A stretch of 64,000 nucleotides of DNA from Candidatus Calescibacterium sp. GTDB taxonomy: Bacteria > DRYD01. The stretch's first letter is position 1. Each line of letters starts with the position of its first letter. The stretch is taken from positions 1-64,000 of the forward strand of contig JANXCV010000002.1 of the NCBI GenBank assembly GCA_025059235.1. The letters run 5' to 3'. Shown piece after piece: positions 7,437-17,347 of the stretch. A program made the translations under genes and the position numbers. The notes below the pieces were generated by a model. It saw only the letters and a program-made list of their open reading frames with translations. It made no database searches and was not told where the DNA came from.

Positions 7437-8707
7437 ATTTCACCTCCGTAGATATATGGTCGGATAGTATTCAGTATTTCTTTTTTTTCGTACATACTTT
7501 TTTGTATTTCACTTCCTATGCTTGCTGTTGCCTGTTTTTTGAGGAGAGCATAACTTGCTAACTCCTGCATGAAAATTTCATACAACCTTCTCTGTTCTGG
7601 AGTCAAAAATCTCTTTCTATAAACCCTCTTTCTTGGATCTACTAATTCTTCTATTGCTTCTCTTGGTAGGAATCCAGTACGTATATCATCTTCCAACACA
7701 GAATTAAGAGTATTTCTTTCAATATTCAGTGCGAAGAGATACAAAAAGAGGAATATTACCAGTAGAATCATTATTTGTGCGGGAAACCAACAAAGAACAT
7801 AATCTCCAATTATTCTATTTCCTATTGCAGCCATAGAATTCCATACGAAATGTGCCCCAACAGATAGTAAATACCCCAAGACAATATAGATGATTTTCAA
7901 AACAAAATTATTAGTGATTGTTGCTAATCCCACTGCGAAGCCGGAGAACATCGACATCAGGGGGTGTACAAGGAAACCCATAACCCATCTGAGTAATACC
8001 AGTAGGATAAATCCCTGTATTGCCCCTGTTTGTGCAGTGAACTTTGCTCCATACAACAAATCTTCTACTATCTTGAATCCCAATGAAGAGGCAAATATAT
8101 AAACCAAACCATCCATCGGACTATTGAAATTCGACCTGAAGAATAAGATTATTATGGGTATTACGAGTAGCTTAAAAAATTCTTCGAATATGGGGGCTGT
8201 TAATGTCGTGGTAATTATTCCACCTATTCCCGGACCAAATATCGAACCAAATACGTACGAACTCGTCTCGTTTACAAAAAGGGAAAGTAATGTTGAGCCT
8301 AGAGCTCCCCAAAAAAAAGAAAATATAACTAGCCCCCAAGGTTCCCTCTCATAAATATCTATCTGTCTTATAACAAAAAGTAAAAAAACACTGAAAAATA
8401 GAGAAACAAAAGATGCAAAGATAAAAACTAATAACCCTGCTACACCACCTCTAAGATATCCAAGCATCATAGAGAATGTAAAACAAATAAATGAAACGAA
8501 AAATAGACCAGAAAATATGCCTATGACAATAAAAAACCTCAAATAAAAATCTCTCTTACTGGATAGGCTATTTATCTTATCAAGTATTTCGTGGTTTGAT
8601 ATAGGTTTTATATGCTCGTGTATACGTGATGATGATAGGATCGACCCACAACTGGGACAAAAAATATAATCATTCCTTACAATTGTTGAACATACGGAAC
8701 ATTTCAT
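7433..8707 (-). CDS. PrsW-type intramembrane metalloprotease with zinc ribbon
   Basis: The 424-residue protein opens with a zinc ribbon (C3, C6, C17, C20) and then has about eight membrane segments. PrsW signatures are present: IYEREPW (118-124), the EEFFK motif with Glu175-Glu176, and histidines at about 248 (LVHPL) and 286 (GAHFVWNS) placed as expected for metal ligands. In Bacillus PrsW cuts the anti-sigma factor RsiW; here the substrate is unknown. The cytoplasmic N-terminal ribbon and a soluble C-terminal tail of about 90 residues are extra. It lies four bases after ftsZ. Confidence 0.8.
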   Translation of the reverse strand: MKCSVCSTIVRNDYIFCPSCGSILSSSRIHEHIKPISNHEILDKINSLSSKRDFYLRFFIVIGIFSGLFFVSFICFTFSMMLGYLRGGVAGLLVFIFASFVSLFFSVFLLFVIRQIDIYEREPWGLVIFSFFWGALGSTLLSLFVNETSSYVFGSIFGPGIGGIITTTLTAPIFEEFFKLLVIPIIILFFRSNFNSPMDGLVYIFASSLGFKIVEDLLYGAKFTAQTGAIQGFILLVLLRWVMGFLVHPLMSMFSGFAVGLATITNNFVLKIIYIVLGYLLSVGAHFVWNSMAAIGNRIIGDYVLCWFPAQIMILLVIFLFLYLFALNIERNTLNSVLEDDIRTGFLPREAIEELVDPRKRVYRKRFLTPEQRRLYEIFMQELASYALLKKQATASIGSEIQKSMYEKKEILNTIRPYIYGGEI

Positions 8708-8711
8708 CGTT

Positions 8712-9833
8712 CTATTCTTTGAATAGTATTTTTCTTCTTCTGGTTAATGGTGGTAAATCATCCATATCTATGCTGAAAGTAGGTTTTACATCTGGAAAGC
8801 CAAAGATTGATTCTTTCTTGCTTTCTTTTATAAACGAAGTTTCTGGAAACTCTGTTGCTATTAATATTATTTTTACTTCATCTTTTAGGGTTTCATCTAG
8901 TGTAGCACCAAATATTATCTTAGCATCTGGATCTACTGCTTGATATATTATATTTGAAGCTTTATTTATTTCTGTTAGTGTTAGATCGTTGCCTCCTATT
9001 ATGTTAAATAGAATTCTTTTAGCTCCTTCAACTTTCATTTCTAGTAAGGGGCTATCTACTGCTCTTAGAGCTGCTTCTTCTGCTCTATTCTCTCCCTTTG
9101 CTACTCCTATTCCCATCCAACAGCTACCTGAATCTTTTAATATTGATTGTATATCTGCAAAATCTATATTTATTAATCCTGGTTTTAGGATTATTTCTGT
9201 TATTCCCACTACGCCATGTTTTATTACGCTATCAGCTAATTTGAAGGAATCTATTAGGGTAGTTTTTTCTTCTGCTACTGAAAATAATTTGTCGTTGGGA
9301 ATTATTATCATGGCATCGACGTGTGGTTTAAGGCTGTTTATTCCTTCTTCTGCTATTATTTTTCTTATTTTACCTTCGAATGAAAAGGGTTTGGTTACTA
9401 TTGCTACTGTTAAGATTCCCATTCCTTTTGATATTGATGCTATTACTGGGCTGGCACCAGTTCCCGTTCCTCCTCCCATTCCAGCTGTAATGAATACCAT
9501 GTCAGCTCCTTCGATGACCTTCTTTATCTCTTCTATACTTTCTTCTGCTGCTTTCTTACCCAGTTCTATATCTGATCCTGCCCCTAGTCCCTTGGTCGTG
9601 TTTTTACCTATATGTAGTTTATAGATACTGTCTGGTAGTGCTAGAAGTGCTTGTGCGTCTGTATTGACTGCTATGAAATCTACTCCTTTGACGTTGTCTT
9701 GTACTAATCTATTTACTGCGTTGCATCCTCCGCCTCCTACTCCTATCACTTTAATGTTTGTAAACCTTACGTCTTCTGGTTTAATTCTTCTTTTCTCTGT
9801 TTTTTCAATATTTTTTTCTATTTCTTTTTCCAT
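8712..9833 (-). CDS. ftsZ: Cell division GTPase FtsZ
   Basis: The 373-residue protein has VGGGGCNAVNR (about 32-42), the GTP-binding signature GMGGGTGTGASP (118-129), the NTDAQAL segment and the T7 synergy-loop region with NIDFADI. The extreme C-terminus carries the conserved tail DLPPLTRRRK used to bind ZipA/FtsA-type partners. It polymerises into the Z-ring at midcell, and MinCDE, encoded 26 kb away, would position it. FtsA is not adjacent. It follows pdxS by two bases, an unusual neighbour for ftsZ. Confidence 0.97.
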   Translation of the reverse strand: MEKEIEKNIEKTEKRRIKPEDVRFTNIKVIGVGGGGCNAVNRLVQDNVKGVDFIAVNTDAQALLALPDSIYKLHIGKNTTKGLGAGSDIELGKKAAEESIEEIKKVIEGADMVFITAGMGGGTGTGASPVIASISKGMGILTVAIVTKPFSFEGKIRKIIAEEGINSLKPHVDAMIIIPNDKLFSVAEEKTTLIDSFKLADSVIKHGVVGITEIILKPGLINIDFADIQSILKDSGSCWMGIGVAKGENRAEEAALRAVDSPLLEMKVEGAKRILFNIIGGNDLTLTEINKASNIIYQAVDPDAKIIFGATLDETLKDEVKIILIATEFPETSFIKESKKESIFGFPDVKPTFSIDMDDLPPLTRRRKILFKE

Positions 9834-9835
9834 TT

Positions 9836-10756
9836 TTACACCCCTCTTATTTGCATAAGGTCAGTTATTTTATCTATCCCTTTCATAAGTTCGCCTAGAC
9901 CTTTATAGTATTGTGAAATTGTGTATGGATCATTATAATATGTTGTAGCCATAACTATTGCTTTTGCTACTTTTAGGGGGTTGGATGATTTAAATATTCC
10001 TGAGCCTACGAATATTCCATCTACTCCCAACTGCATGACTAATGCTGCGTCTGCCGGAGTTGCTATTCCTCCTGCTGCAAAGTTTACAACAGGTAACCTG
10101 CCTAATTGTGCTGTCATTTTTACTAACTCTATTGGTGCTTGAAGTTCTTTTGCCTTTGAATATAGTTCTTGTTCGGTACAATTTTGAAGTTCTTTTATTT
10201 GCTTGTTTATTGTTCTTATGTGTTTTACTGCTTCTATGATGTTTCCTGTTCCGGCTTCTCCTTTGGTTCTTATCATGGCTGCTCCTTCGGAGATTCTTCT
10301 TAATGCTTCTCCTAAGTCTCTTGCTCCGCATACAAATGGGACAGAAAACTTATGTTTGTTTATATGGTTTTCATTGTCTGCTGGTGTTAGAACTTCACTT
10401 TCATCTATAAAATCTACTCCTATGCTTTCAAGTATTTGAGCTTCTGCGAAGTGACCTATTCTGACCTTTGCCATTACGGGTATACTTACTGCTTCCATAA
10501 TTTTTAGGATGAGTTCTGGATCAGTCATTCTTGCTACTCCGCCTTGTGCTCTTATATCTGCTGGTATTCTTTCGAGCGCCATTACTGCTACTGCTCCTGC
10601 TTCCTCGGCTATCTTGGCTTGTTCTACTGATGATACGTCCATTATAACTCCACCTTTTAACATCTGAGCTAAGCCACTTTTTACTATCCACGAGCCTGTA
10701 TTTTTCTTCCCTATCTCATCATTACTGAAGGGTTTGTCCCAGATAGGTATGAACAT
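9836..10756 (-). CDS. pdxS: Pyridoxal 5'-phosphate synthase subunit PdxS
   Basis: The 306-residue TIM barrel shows [49 protein letters not shown], the [10 protein letters not shown] phosphate loop, and [20 protein letters not shown]. PdxS combines ribose 5-phosphate, glyceraldehyde 3-phosphate and ammonia into PLP. The ATG at 10756 is supported by GGAGG eight bases upstream, although it lies inside the end of the preceding gene (35-base overlap). The glutaminase partner PdxT is not adjacent. The PLP-dependent aminotransferase two genes upstream is a plausible user. Confidence 0.95.
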   Translation of the reverse strand: MFIPIWDKPFSNDEIGKKNTGSWIVKSGLAQMLKGGVIMDVSSVEQAKIAEEAGAVAVMALERIPADIRAQGGVARMTDPELILKIMEAVSIPVMAKVRIGHFAEAQILESIGVDFIDESEVLTPADNENHINKHKFSVPFVCGARDLGEALRRISEGAAMIRTKGEAGTGNIIEAVKHIRTINKQIKELQNCTEQELYSKAKELQAPIELVKMTAQLGRLPVVNFAAGGIATPADAALVMQLGVDGIFVGSGIFKSSNPLKVAKAIVMATTYYNDPYTISQYYKGLGELMKGIDKITDLMQIRGV

Positions 10757-11546
10757 AGTTATTACCTCCTATCCACCTGTATATATTCAAGCTTATCTCT
10801 CCTATAATGTTATTTACCAACTGTCTACTTACCTGCTCAGAAAACTTAGTAAGAACTGTCAAAATATAGTACTTACCATTTCTTATCGAACTTTCTATAG
10901 ATTCATCTAGGAATATTACTCCCGCATCATGGGATATACCGCTTATGTCTCCTGTTTTGTTACAAACTATACAGGAATTATTCAAAAATAGGGGTATTTT
11001 TTCTCTGTATTGTTGTTTCGAAAGTATGTCTAAAAATAGAAGTGTATTTTCTGAATTCAGTATTTCGAAATCTATGAGTTTTTGGAATACTGTATTCATT
11101 TCACTTGCTGTAGTAAAATTAACTGGGGGATTTATTAGGTCTACCATGAATTTTCTCTTTATACATGTTTTACTTAGTCCGAGCGATTTTAAGAAATCTT
11201 CTATTTCCTCCAAATTTGTTAAGTTTATTAGCGTATTACTTGCTGTGTTGTCAGATAGGACTATTGAAAGTGTTATTAAGTCAATTAGTTTATATTCTTC
11301 TTGAGAGAGATCTTTGATAATACCTGCTCCACCTACTTTATTGTCTACCTTTATTTTATCTTGTAGGTTGAATTTTTTTTCTTGGCATTTTTTGAGGATG
11401 AGTAATGCTAAGGGGACTTTTACCAGGCTTGCTGCTGGAAATACTTCATTTTCATTCAGCGCGAATATGGTTTCTTTGGATCTAGTTATGCACAATGCGA
11501 TTTTTATTGGGTAGCAGGATACAATCGGAGGAATGATCTTTTCCAT
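10722..11546 (-). CDS. Class A beta-lactamase-like serine hydrolase, cytoplasmic
   Basis: The 274-residue protein carries the penicillin-recognising triad: SLVK (Ser40-Lys43), SDN (98-100) and KTG (197-199). It lacks a signal peptide, and the omega-loop Glu motif needed for efficient class A lactamase turnover is not evident between residues 130 and 150. A peptidase, amidase or esterase role is therefore more likely than antibiotic resistance. Its start directly abuts the stop of the aminotransferase, and its 3' end overlaps pdxS by 35 bases, placing it within a housekeeping operon. Confidence 0.75.
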   Translation of the reverse strand: MEKIIPPIVSCYPIKIALCITRSKETIFALNENEVFPAASLVKVPLALLILKKCQEKKFNLQDKIKVDNKVGGAGIIKDLSQEEYKLIDLITLSIVLSDNTASNTLINLTNLEEIEDFLKSLGLSKTCIKRKFMVDLINPPVNFTTASEMNTVFQKLIDFEILNSENTLLFLDILSKQQYREKIPLFLNNSCIVCNKTGDISGISHDAGVIFLDESIESSIRNGKYYILTVLTKFSEQVSRQLVNNIIGEISLNIYRWIGGNNYVHTYLGQTLQ

Positions 11547-12833
11547 CTATGCTAGCTCGAATAGCTCTACTGTTTGGTCTATTGCCTCTTGGATTTTTGA
11601 TGCTACGAACTCTATTTGTTCATAGGTTATCGTGTATGGAGGTTCTATTCTTATGACTTTGGGTTGGTTTAGTGTGTAAGCTGTGATTATGTTGTTTTTT
11701 ATTAGAGATGAAAAGATTGATGCTGCGTAATGATCTTCTTGGAGTTCGATTCCTATCATCAATCCCCTTCCTCTTATTTCTTTCACTACTTCCGGTTTGT
11801 TTATCGAAAGAAGTTTATTTAAGAAATACTGTCCTTTTTCTCTTACTTGATCTATGATATTGTTTTGTATTATAAATTCTATGGTTGATATACAGGCTAT
11901 AAGAGCTAGGGGGTTTCCTCCGAAGGTGGAGGTATGGAATAACGGATTTTCTTGGAATATTTTCCAAGCCTTCTGGTTAGCAACTATTGCACCTACGGGG
12001 ACTATTCCTCCACCAAGAGCTTTTGCAAGTACCAGTATATCTGGCTTTATGTTGTATCTTTGATGTTCAAATAGTATTCCTGTTCTTCCCAATCCTGTTT
12101 GAACTTCGTCTATTATTAGCAAGCAATTATATTTATCGCAGAGTTCTCTTACCTTGGGTATATAATCTGGAGGGGGTATTATTATTCCTCCTTCTCCTTG
12201 GATTGGTTCTATGATTACTGCTGCTGTTTGATGGTCTATTTTGTTTTCAATGTCTTGTATTTCTCCGTATTTAGCAAAGGATACGTTTAGAATTTCTGGG
12301 AGATTTTTTTTGTATATTTCTCTGCCTGTTACTGCCAATGCTCCTAATGTTTTGCCGTGATAAGAGTTATAGGTTGATAGTATTTTATTTTTTCCGGTTG
12401 ATGCTAAGGCTATTTTTATTGCTCCCTCGATTGCTTCTGCACCCGAGTTAGCAAAGAATACATAATCTAACCCGGATAGGTTGGCAAGTAGATAGGCTGC
12501 TGCTGCATACAAGGAACTTAGAAAAACTTTTGTTGGCATACATTGTTTATCCATTTGTTCTTTGACTTTATTCAGAACGTATTCATTATTGTGTCCTAGC
12601 AAGACGGCACCGTATAGACCTAGACAATCTATATATTCTTCGGTTTTACCATTATTTTTAGCTAAGATTATGTGATCTTTAGCTGAATGTTCTATTTTTG
12701 CGTATCCTGCTAGTTTTATGACTTTTGTGAGATTGGGGTTTATGTGTTCATAGTATATGGATGAGATGTATTCTGGGTCATCTGAATTTAGTATTTTGTA
12801 TGTTTCTTTTAGGATTTCTTTTGGGTTGGTCAT
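11547..12833 (-). CDS. Class III PLP-dependent aminotransferase (ornithine/putrescine type)
   Basis: The 428-residue protein shows the class III set: FFANSGAEAIEGAIKIA, the Tyr-His-Gly-Lys loop (YNSYHGKTLGALAVTG), IIEPIQGEGG, LLIIDEVQTGLGRTG, and the PLP lysine in ILVLAKALGGG. The pattern resembles ornithine, putrescine and acetylornithine aminotransferases; substrate cannot be fixed from sequence alone. The N-terminal extension of about 40 residues is like putrescine aminotransferases. The start overlaps rplI by ATGA. Confidence 0.85.
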   Translation of the reverse strand: MTNPKEILKETYKILNSDDPEYISSIYYEHINPNLTKVIKLAGYAKIEHSAKDHIILAKNNGKTEEYIDCLGLYGAVLLGHNNEYVLNKVKEQMDKQCMPTKVFLSSLYAAAAYLLANLSGLDYVFFANSGAEAIEGAIKIALASTGKNKILSTYNSYHGKTLGALAVTGREIYKKNLPEILNVSFAKYGEIQDIENKIDHQTAAVIIEPIQGEGGIIIPPPDYIPKVRELCDKYNCLLIIDEVQTGLGRTGILFEHQRYNIKPDILVLAKALGGGIVPVGAIVANQKAWKIFQENPLFHTSTFGGNPLALIACISTIEFIIQNNIIDQVREKGQYFLNKLLSINKPEVVKEIRGRGLMIGIELQEDHYAASIFSSLIKNNIITAYTLNQPKVIRIEPPYTITYEQIEFVASKIQEAIDQTVELFELA

Positions 12834-13285
12834 GGCTCTATTTCTAGCTCAAACGAAGTCTTTATTCCCCCGGGTAGGTTCAGTTCTATTGGAAATATTC
12901 CTGTAGATTTTATGGGTTTGTCTAATACTATTGAATGTTTATCTATTTTTATATTTGCTTTTTCCTGTAGTATTGAGGCTATTCTCTCTTTTGTTAGTGC
13001 TTGGTATAGTTTTCCGTCTTTGCCAGTGGGTAGTTTTACTGATATTCTTTGATTATCCAATTTCTCTTTTATTTTGATTGATTGTTCTTTTTGTCTTTCT
13101 ATTTTTCTTTGTATGATTTTTTGTTGTTCTTGTATGGTTTTTATAATTCCTTCGGTGACGGGGATTGCTATTTTTTGGGGGATAAGGAAATTTCTTGCAA
13201 ATCCTGCTTTTACTCTTACGATCTGTCCGGCTTTACCTAGATTGTAATAATCTTTTGTCAGTAGTACTTCTACTGTTTTTGACAT
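12830..13285 (-). CDS. rplI: 50S ribosomal protein bL9
   Basis: The 151-residue protein begins with the family signature VEVLLTKDYYNLGKAGQIVRVKAGFARNFLIP, followed by the long Lys/Glu connecting helix and a C-terminal rRNA-binding domain. The start has AAGGAGG nine bases upstream. Its usual partner rpsR lies 6 kb away on the other strand, so the common rpsF-ssb-rpsR-rplI operon is broken up here. Confidence 0.96.
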   Translation of the reverse strand: MSKTVEVLLTKDYYNLGKAGQIVRVKAGFARNFLIPQKIAIPVTEGIIKTIQEQQKIIQRKIERQKEQSIKIKEKLDNQRISVKLPTGKDGKLYQALTKERIASILQEKANIKIDKHSIVLDKPIKSTGIFPIELNLPGGIKTSFELEIEP

Positions 13286-13299
13286 TTTCTTCTACCTCC

Positions 13300-14358
13300 T
13301 TATAGGATTTTTTTGTATATTTCCTCTATGTTCGGTGTTGATATTAGGATTGATAGTAATTTTATTGTATTTTGTATGTCGGATAGAGAGCAGATTTGGT
13401 AGGGGGTATGTATATATTTTGTTGGGACTGATATTATTATGGTGTTTCCTAGATTTTGTAATTGTCCTGCGTCTGTGCTTCCTATGTTGGGTTTTTTAAT
13501 TTGCAAGGGTATTTCATTTATGAACGCTATTTCTTTTATCAGTTCAACTAGCTTTGGATTTGTTATGTATGTTTTGTCCATTATTGTTAGAACGGGACCT
13601 TCGTTTATCCTAGATACTTGTTCTTTTGTATATGGTGTTTCTCCTGAGGTTGCTTCAAGAACTATTATCAAATCGAATAGAAAATTTGTGTTTTTAGCAA
13701 AAAAACTGGATCCCCTTAAACCCAGTTCTTCCTGAACTAAGAAAGCATGATAAACATCTACCGAAGGTTCCACGTATTTCAATAGGTGTAGGTTTATATA
13801 TGTTCCTATTCTGTTGTCAAAAGCTTTGCCCATTATCAGGGAAGGGGATATGACTTCAAATTGACTTAACGGTACTACAAAATTTCCGATATCTACCAGG
13901 TTATAATTATCTCCTACATCGATATATAGGTCTGATATTGATTTTATTTCCGGGGTTTGTGAGAGGTGGGGTGGTGTGGAAGAGAACACTCCTCTTATGA
14001 AGCCAGCACGGGTCTTGATTATAACTTTAGTTGAGGGAATTGTCTGTAAGTTCCATCCCCCCAGGGGTTCGACCTTAAGATAGTGAGGCTCTATCTTCTC
14101 TGAAACCAGAAAACCTACTTCATCTATATGTGAAGCTATTAAAACTTTGAAGTTAGTGTTTTCTGTATCTTTTATACACAGAATATTTCCCTTTTTGTCT
14201 ACTATGTAAGGATAGTTATTTTTCTGTAGTTCTGAGGTTATGATGTTGGCTACTAGTTCTTCATCGCCTGATGGTCCGAAGGCATTTGATAGAATTTCCA
14301 GTAATTCTAATTCCAGAACCACTTCGCTTTCTGTTTTTCCTATTGTTTTGCTGTTCAT
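13300..14358 (-). CDS. M42 family metallo-aminopeptidase
   Basis: The 352-residue protein matches the M42 glutamyl aminopeptidase/endoglucanase M family: NAFGPSGDEELV near the start, the first metal ligand in IASHIDEVGFLV, the KAFDNRIG ligand motif, the catalytic QEELGLRG pair, and the late STDAGQ and PTKYIHTPYQ motifs. These large tetrahedral cytoplasmic complexes trim peptides, often in thermophiles and anaerobes. AGGAGG precedes the start, and rplI follows after 14 bases. Confidence 0.9.
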   Translation of the reverse strand: MNSKTIGKTESEVVLELELLEILSNAFGPSGDEELVANIITSELQKNNYPYIVDKKGNILCIKDTENTNFKVLIASHIDEVGFLVSEKIEPHYLKVEPLGGWNLQTIPSTKVIIKTRAGFIRGVFSSTPPHLSQTPEIKSISDLYIDVGDNYNLVDIGNFVVPLSQFEVISPSLIMGKAFDNRIGTYINLHLLKYVEPSVDVYHAFLVQEELGLRGSSFFAKNTNFLFDLIIVLEATSGETPYTKEQVSRINEGPVLTIMDKTYITNPKLVELIKEIAFINEIPLQIKKPNIGSTDAGQLQNLGNTIIISVPTKYIHTPYQICSLSDIQNTIKLLSILISTPNIEEIYKKIL

Positions 14359-14370
14359 TCTACATTCCTC

Positions 14371-15036
14371 CTAGAAGGTAAACCAACTGTTGTTAGGGTA
14401 TTCTTCCTCTTTCATATCGTAACCGTAGTATTTATCGATTGATATCTTTTTGATTCTGTTAGACTTTTTATTTAGGAATTCAAAGTTTATTCTGTTATTT
14501 TCTTTGGGGTAACAAAGTATGAGTTCGAAGTCGTCGTTTATGTTTGAGAAGGATTTGAGGTAGTTTAGGTAAGGTTTGTACTCTATTTTTTCGGCTGAAT
14601 ATAGAATTGATAGTAGTTCTCTAATGTTGTCTTCTAGTGTGACTACTAGACCTCTCAGTTTGAAATCGAGTGATTTGTAGAAGCTAGGGGTGAGATAATC
14701 ATACAAGTACATCACTTGATTACCTTTGTATATTTGAGCTATTGTACCTATGTTGTTTTTTTTAGTTTTTTCTAGGGGGGGAATATGAGCAGCTGGGAAA
14801 GTTTGTCCCTTCAAAATCTCAAGTTCATTCAAAACTTTTATTGAGGGGAAGTTAAATAGATAGATTGTGTTATTTCTATAATCCGTTATTGATTGTTTAT
14901 CTTCGAATATGACGTAGCTTATGTATGATCTGATATCGGGGTTATAGTGGTTAAACGATAATACGTAGCCAAATGCAAGGTATGTTACGAAGAAAAAAAA
15001 GGCTATAAAAATTTTTGCTAAGAGCTTTGATCTCAT
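14371..15036 (-). CDS. Uncharacterised membrane-anchored or exported protein
   Basis: One N-terminal hydrophobic segment (residues about 6-29, KIFIAFFFFVTYLAFGYVLSF) precedes a soluble domain rich in Tyr, Asn and Lys. No conserved motif is recognised. It is the first gene of the leftward run, 92 bases from the divergent HemQ-like gene, and is followed by the M42 peptidase after 12 bases. The start has only a weak purine stretch (AAAAAG) upstream. Confidence 0.6.
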   Translation of the reverse strand: MRSKLLAKIFIAFFFFVTYLAFGYVLSFNHYNPDIRSYISYVIFEDKQSITDYRNNTIYLFNFPSIKVLNELEILKGQTFPAAHIPPLEKTKKNNIGTIAQIYKGNQVMYLYDYLTPSFYKSLDFKLRGLVVTLEDNIRELLSILYSAEKIEYKPYLNYLKSFSNINDDFELILCYPKENNRINFEFLNKKSNRIKKISIDKYYGYDMKEEEYPNNSWFTF

Positions 15037-15128
15037 CTTTTTAAAATTTCTTTCTTTATTCTTTTTTACCTTCAGAAGGAAGTTAGAAAGATGGATAGGA
15101 ATATTGAAATAAAGGAGGTAGGTAAGGG

Positions 15129-15782
15129 GTGAGAATATTTAGCTTCTACTACATTAGCAAATTAAAAGAACCGAAATTTTCAGTGCTTGAGAATTTCTAC
15201 ATAAAGTTGAATTCCTTAGAATTTTCAAAGAAGTCAGTTTGGTTATATCAAATTTTTCCCTTGAGGACTTCTGATATTCTTGTATGGTTGAGTTTTGATT
15301 TTGAAGATGAAGATGTTTTATATAGCTTTTCTGGAAGGATTGCCAATATCTTTTACTCATCTGGTGTTGAATTGATCGATGTTTTATGGGGTTTTACTAA
15401 GCCGTCAATATATACTAAAGATCATAAATCTACACAAGAAATAGATCCATTTTCTGATAAGCGTTTAAAGTACTTAGTTGTATATCCTTTTGTTAAGACT
15501 GCTGAGTGGTATTTGCTTAAGCAGGATACACGTCAAGGAATGATGAATGAGCATATCAGAATAGGGAAGAAATATCCTTCGATTCTTCAGCTTCTACTTT
15601 ACTCCTTTGGTCTTTCAGATCAAGAGTTCGTTGTGGCATACGAAATGGATTCCATAGTGGAATTCGAAAGGTTAGTGTATGACTTGAGATCATCAGAAGC
15701 TAGGAAATATACTCTTAGGGATAATCCAATATATACCGGTATATATAGAAGACTAGAAGATTTCAGGAATATACTTTTATGA
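15129..15782 (+). CDS. Chlorite dismutase/HemQ-family heme protein
   Basis: The 217-residue protein has the family C-terminal half: YPFVKTAEWYLLKQD, then RQGMMNEHIRIGKKYP with the probable proximal heme His, and a closing YTLRDNPIYTG segment. Members decarboxylate coproheme to heme b (HemQ/ChdC) or act as peroxidases. With no other heme genes nearby, coproheme decarboxylase is the likeliest role but unproven. The start is GTG, with AAAGGAGG upstream. It leads a rightward operon-like run of twelve genes and overlaps the next by ATGA. Confidence 0.8.
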   Translation: MRIFSFYYISKLKEPKFSVLENFYIKLNSLEFSKKSVWLYQIFPLRTSDILVWLSFDFEDEDVLYSFSGRIANIFYSSGVELIDVLWGFTKPSIYTKDHKSTQEIDPFSDKRLKYLVVYPFVKTAEWYLLKQDTRQGMMNEHIRIGKKYPSILQLLLYSFGLSDQEFVVAYEMDSIVEFERLVYDLRSSEARKYTLRDNPIYTGIYRRLEDFRNILL

Positions 15783-16588
15783 AGGAACTGCAAGAGTTTA
15801 ATCAATTTTTTAAAGAATACTCTATAACGAGCTTGAAGAAGAGATTGGGAGGAGTGAAGGAAGTTTTTGAGATTTGTTCATATGTTTTTGAGGTAGGAGG
15901 TAAATTTTTCAGACCTTTTCTATTATATAAGGTAGCCGAGTATATAGATTATTCTAGAAGGGATAAGGTTTTACCATTTTGCCTGGCTCTTGAATTAATA
16001 CACAACTATTCTCTGATTCATGATGATTTGCCCTGTATGGATAATGCCGATTTCAGGAGAGGGGTTCCTACTGTTCATAAAAAGTTCGGTGAGGCTGAGG
16101 CAGTTCTGGCAGGTGATATGCTTCTAACTTTGGCGTTCGACTTTGTCTCCGATTGTAAAGACTTTGAACCCCAAAGAGTACTAAGAGCCATTAAAAAAAT
16201 GTCACAATATTCTTCTTATAGGTATCTCATAACTGGTCAATTCTTTGATATCTGGATTCAAAAAAACAGAATGGAAAGAAATGAGCAGAGTATAAAAATC
16301 ACTAATATGTATAAAACCAGTGGTTTAATTCTTTTAGCTGTTGAGATTCCAATAATCCTTTTTCAACCGATTTATTCGATAGCTTATAAACTGGTCAGGT
16401 ATGGTTATCTTCTTGGTCTTCTTTTTCAGGCTACTGATGATTTTATGGATAATGATGGTTTAGCGATGGTTCTTGGAAAAGAGGAGCTCAGAGACTTGAT
16501 AGACAAATTATATAATAGAATAAGTAAAATAGAACTGAATGAAAGCTTGAAGGATATTGCAAGGTTTGTATATGATAGAGTTCTGTAG
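15779..16588 (+). CDS. ispA: Polyprenyl (farnesyl/geranylgeranyl) diphosphate synthase
   Basis: The first Asp-rich motif HDDLPCMDN (Asp82, 83, 88), the following FRRGVPTVHKKFGEAEAVLAGD, and the second Asp-rich motif in FQATDDFMD (about 216-222) define an all-trans short-chain prenyltransferase that condenses IPP with allylic diphosphates. At 269 residues it is 20-30 shorter than typical IspA, with a trimmed C-terminus. Product length cannot be assigned confidently. It overlaps the HemQ-like gene by ATGA. Confidence 0.87.
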   Translation: MKELQEFNQFFKEYSITSLKKRLGGVKEVFEICSYVFEVGGKFFRPFLLYKVAEYIDYSRRDKVLPFCLALELIHNYSLIHDDLPCMDNADFRRGVPTVHKKFGEAEAVLAGDMLLTLAFDFVSDCKDFEPQRVLRAIKKMSQYSSYRYLITGQFFDIWIQKNRMERNEQSIKITNMYKTSGLILLAVEIPIILFQPIYSIAYKLVRYGYLLGLLFQATDDFMDNDGLAMVLGKEELRDLIDKLYNRISKIELNESLKDIARFVYDRVL

Positions 16589-16606
16589 TATGGGGAAAGG
16601 GCCAGT

Positions 16607-17347
16607 ATGAGGAAGGTAAGGTGTAGGATCAAGCGCCAAGATAGCCCAACCTCCAGACCATATTGGCAAGAGTTCGAAGTAGATTACGAAGAAAATATGA
16701 ACGTCATCATACTACTAATGAGAATAAGGGAAAGACCTGTGGATATAAACGGAAAAGTAGTAAAGCCGATAATGTGGGAAGCAAGCTGTCTAGAACAGGT
16801 CTGCGGAAGTTGTACCATGGTTATAAACGGTGTTCCTCAACAGGCTTGCTCAGCATTGGTTGACAAATTAGCTCAACCAATAATTATAGAACCACTTTCT
16901 AAGTTTCCAGTCGTCCGGGACCTGGTGGTCAATAGGAAAAAGATGTTTGAAACTTTGAAGAAGATAAGAGCATGGATTGATATTGAAGGGACCCATGATT
17001 TAGGTCCAGGACCGAAGTATAGCCCCCAACTACAGCAGGTAAGGTACCTACTTTCCAGATGTATGACCTGCGGTGCCTGCTTAGAGGCTTGCCCTCAATA
17101 TGGAGATGGTTTTATCGGACCATTTGCTATAGCGCAAGCCCATCTGTTTAACTTGCATCCCACGGGAGCATTCTATAAGGACGAAAGGTTGAAGTACATG
17201 GCAGGTAGAGAAGGAATCTCTAACTGTTCAAATGCTCAGCTTTGTGTCCAAGTATGCCCAAAGGAAATACCCTTAACTGAAGCTATAGCCGAAGTAAACG
17301 CAGAAGTAACTAGATACCTGATTAAGTTAATTACTGGTTCGAAATGA
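16607..17347 (+). CDS. sdhB: Succinate dehydrogenase/fumarate reductase iron-sulfur subunit
   Basis: All three cluster motifs are intact: [2Fe-2S] ligands C61, C66, C69 and C81 (CLEQVCGSC...C), CMTCGACLEACP (C152-C162) and CSNAQLCVQVCP (C207, C213, C217). The sequence looks like the Bacillus-type subunit. It carries electrons between the flavoprotein and the quinone-binding membrane subunit. Neither sdhA nor sdhC is adjacent; argS and rpsR follow instead, so this is an orphan B subunit. The next small gene overlaps its stop. Confidence 0.93.
   Translation: MRKVRCRIKRQDSPTSRPYWQEFEVDYEENMNVIILLMRIRERPVDINGKVVKPIMWEASCLEQVCGSCTMVINGVPQQACSALVDKLAQPIIIEPLSKFPVVRDLVVNRKKMFETLKKIRAWIDIEGTHDLGPGPKYSPQLQQVRYLLSRCMTCGACLEACPQYGDGFIGPFAIAQAHLFNLHPTGAFYKDERLKYMAGREGISNCSNAQLCVQVCPKEIPLTEAIAEVNAEVTRYLIKLITGSK

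Noticed and set aside
8989..9624. A 211-codon plus-strand frame opposite ftsZ
   Set aside because: It mirrors the conserved ftsZ codons and has no ribosome binding site or family features.
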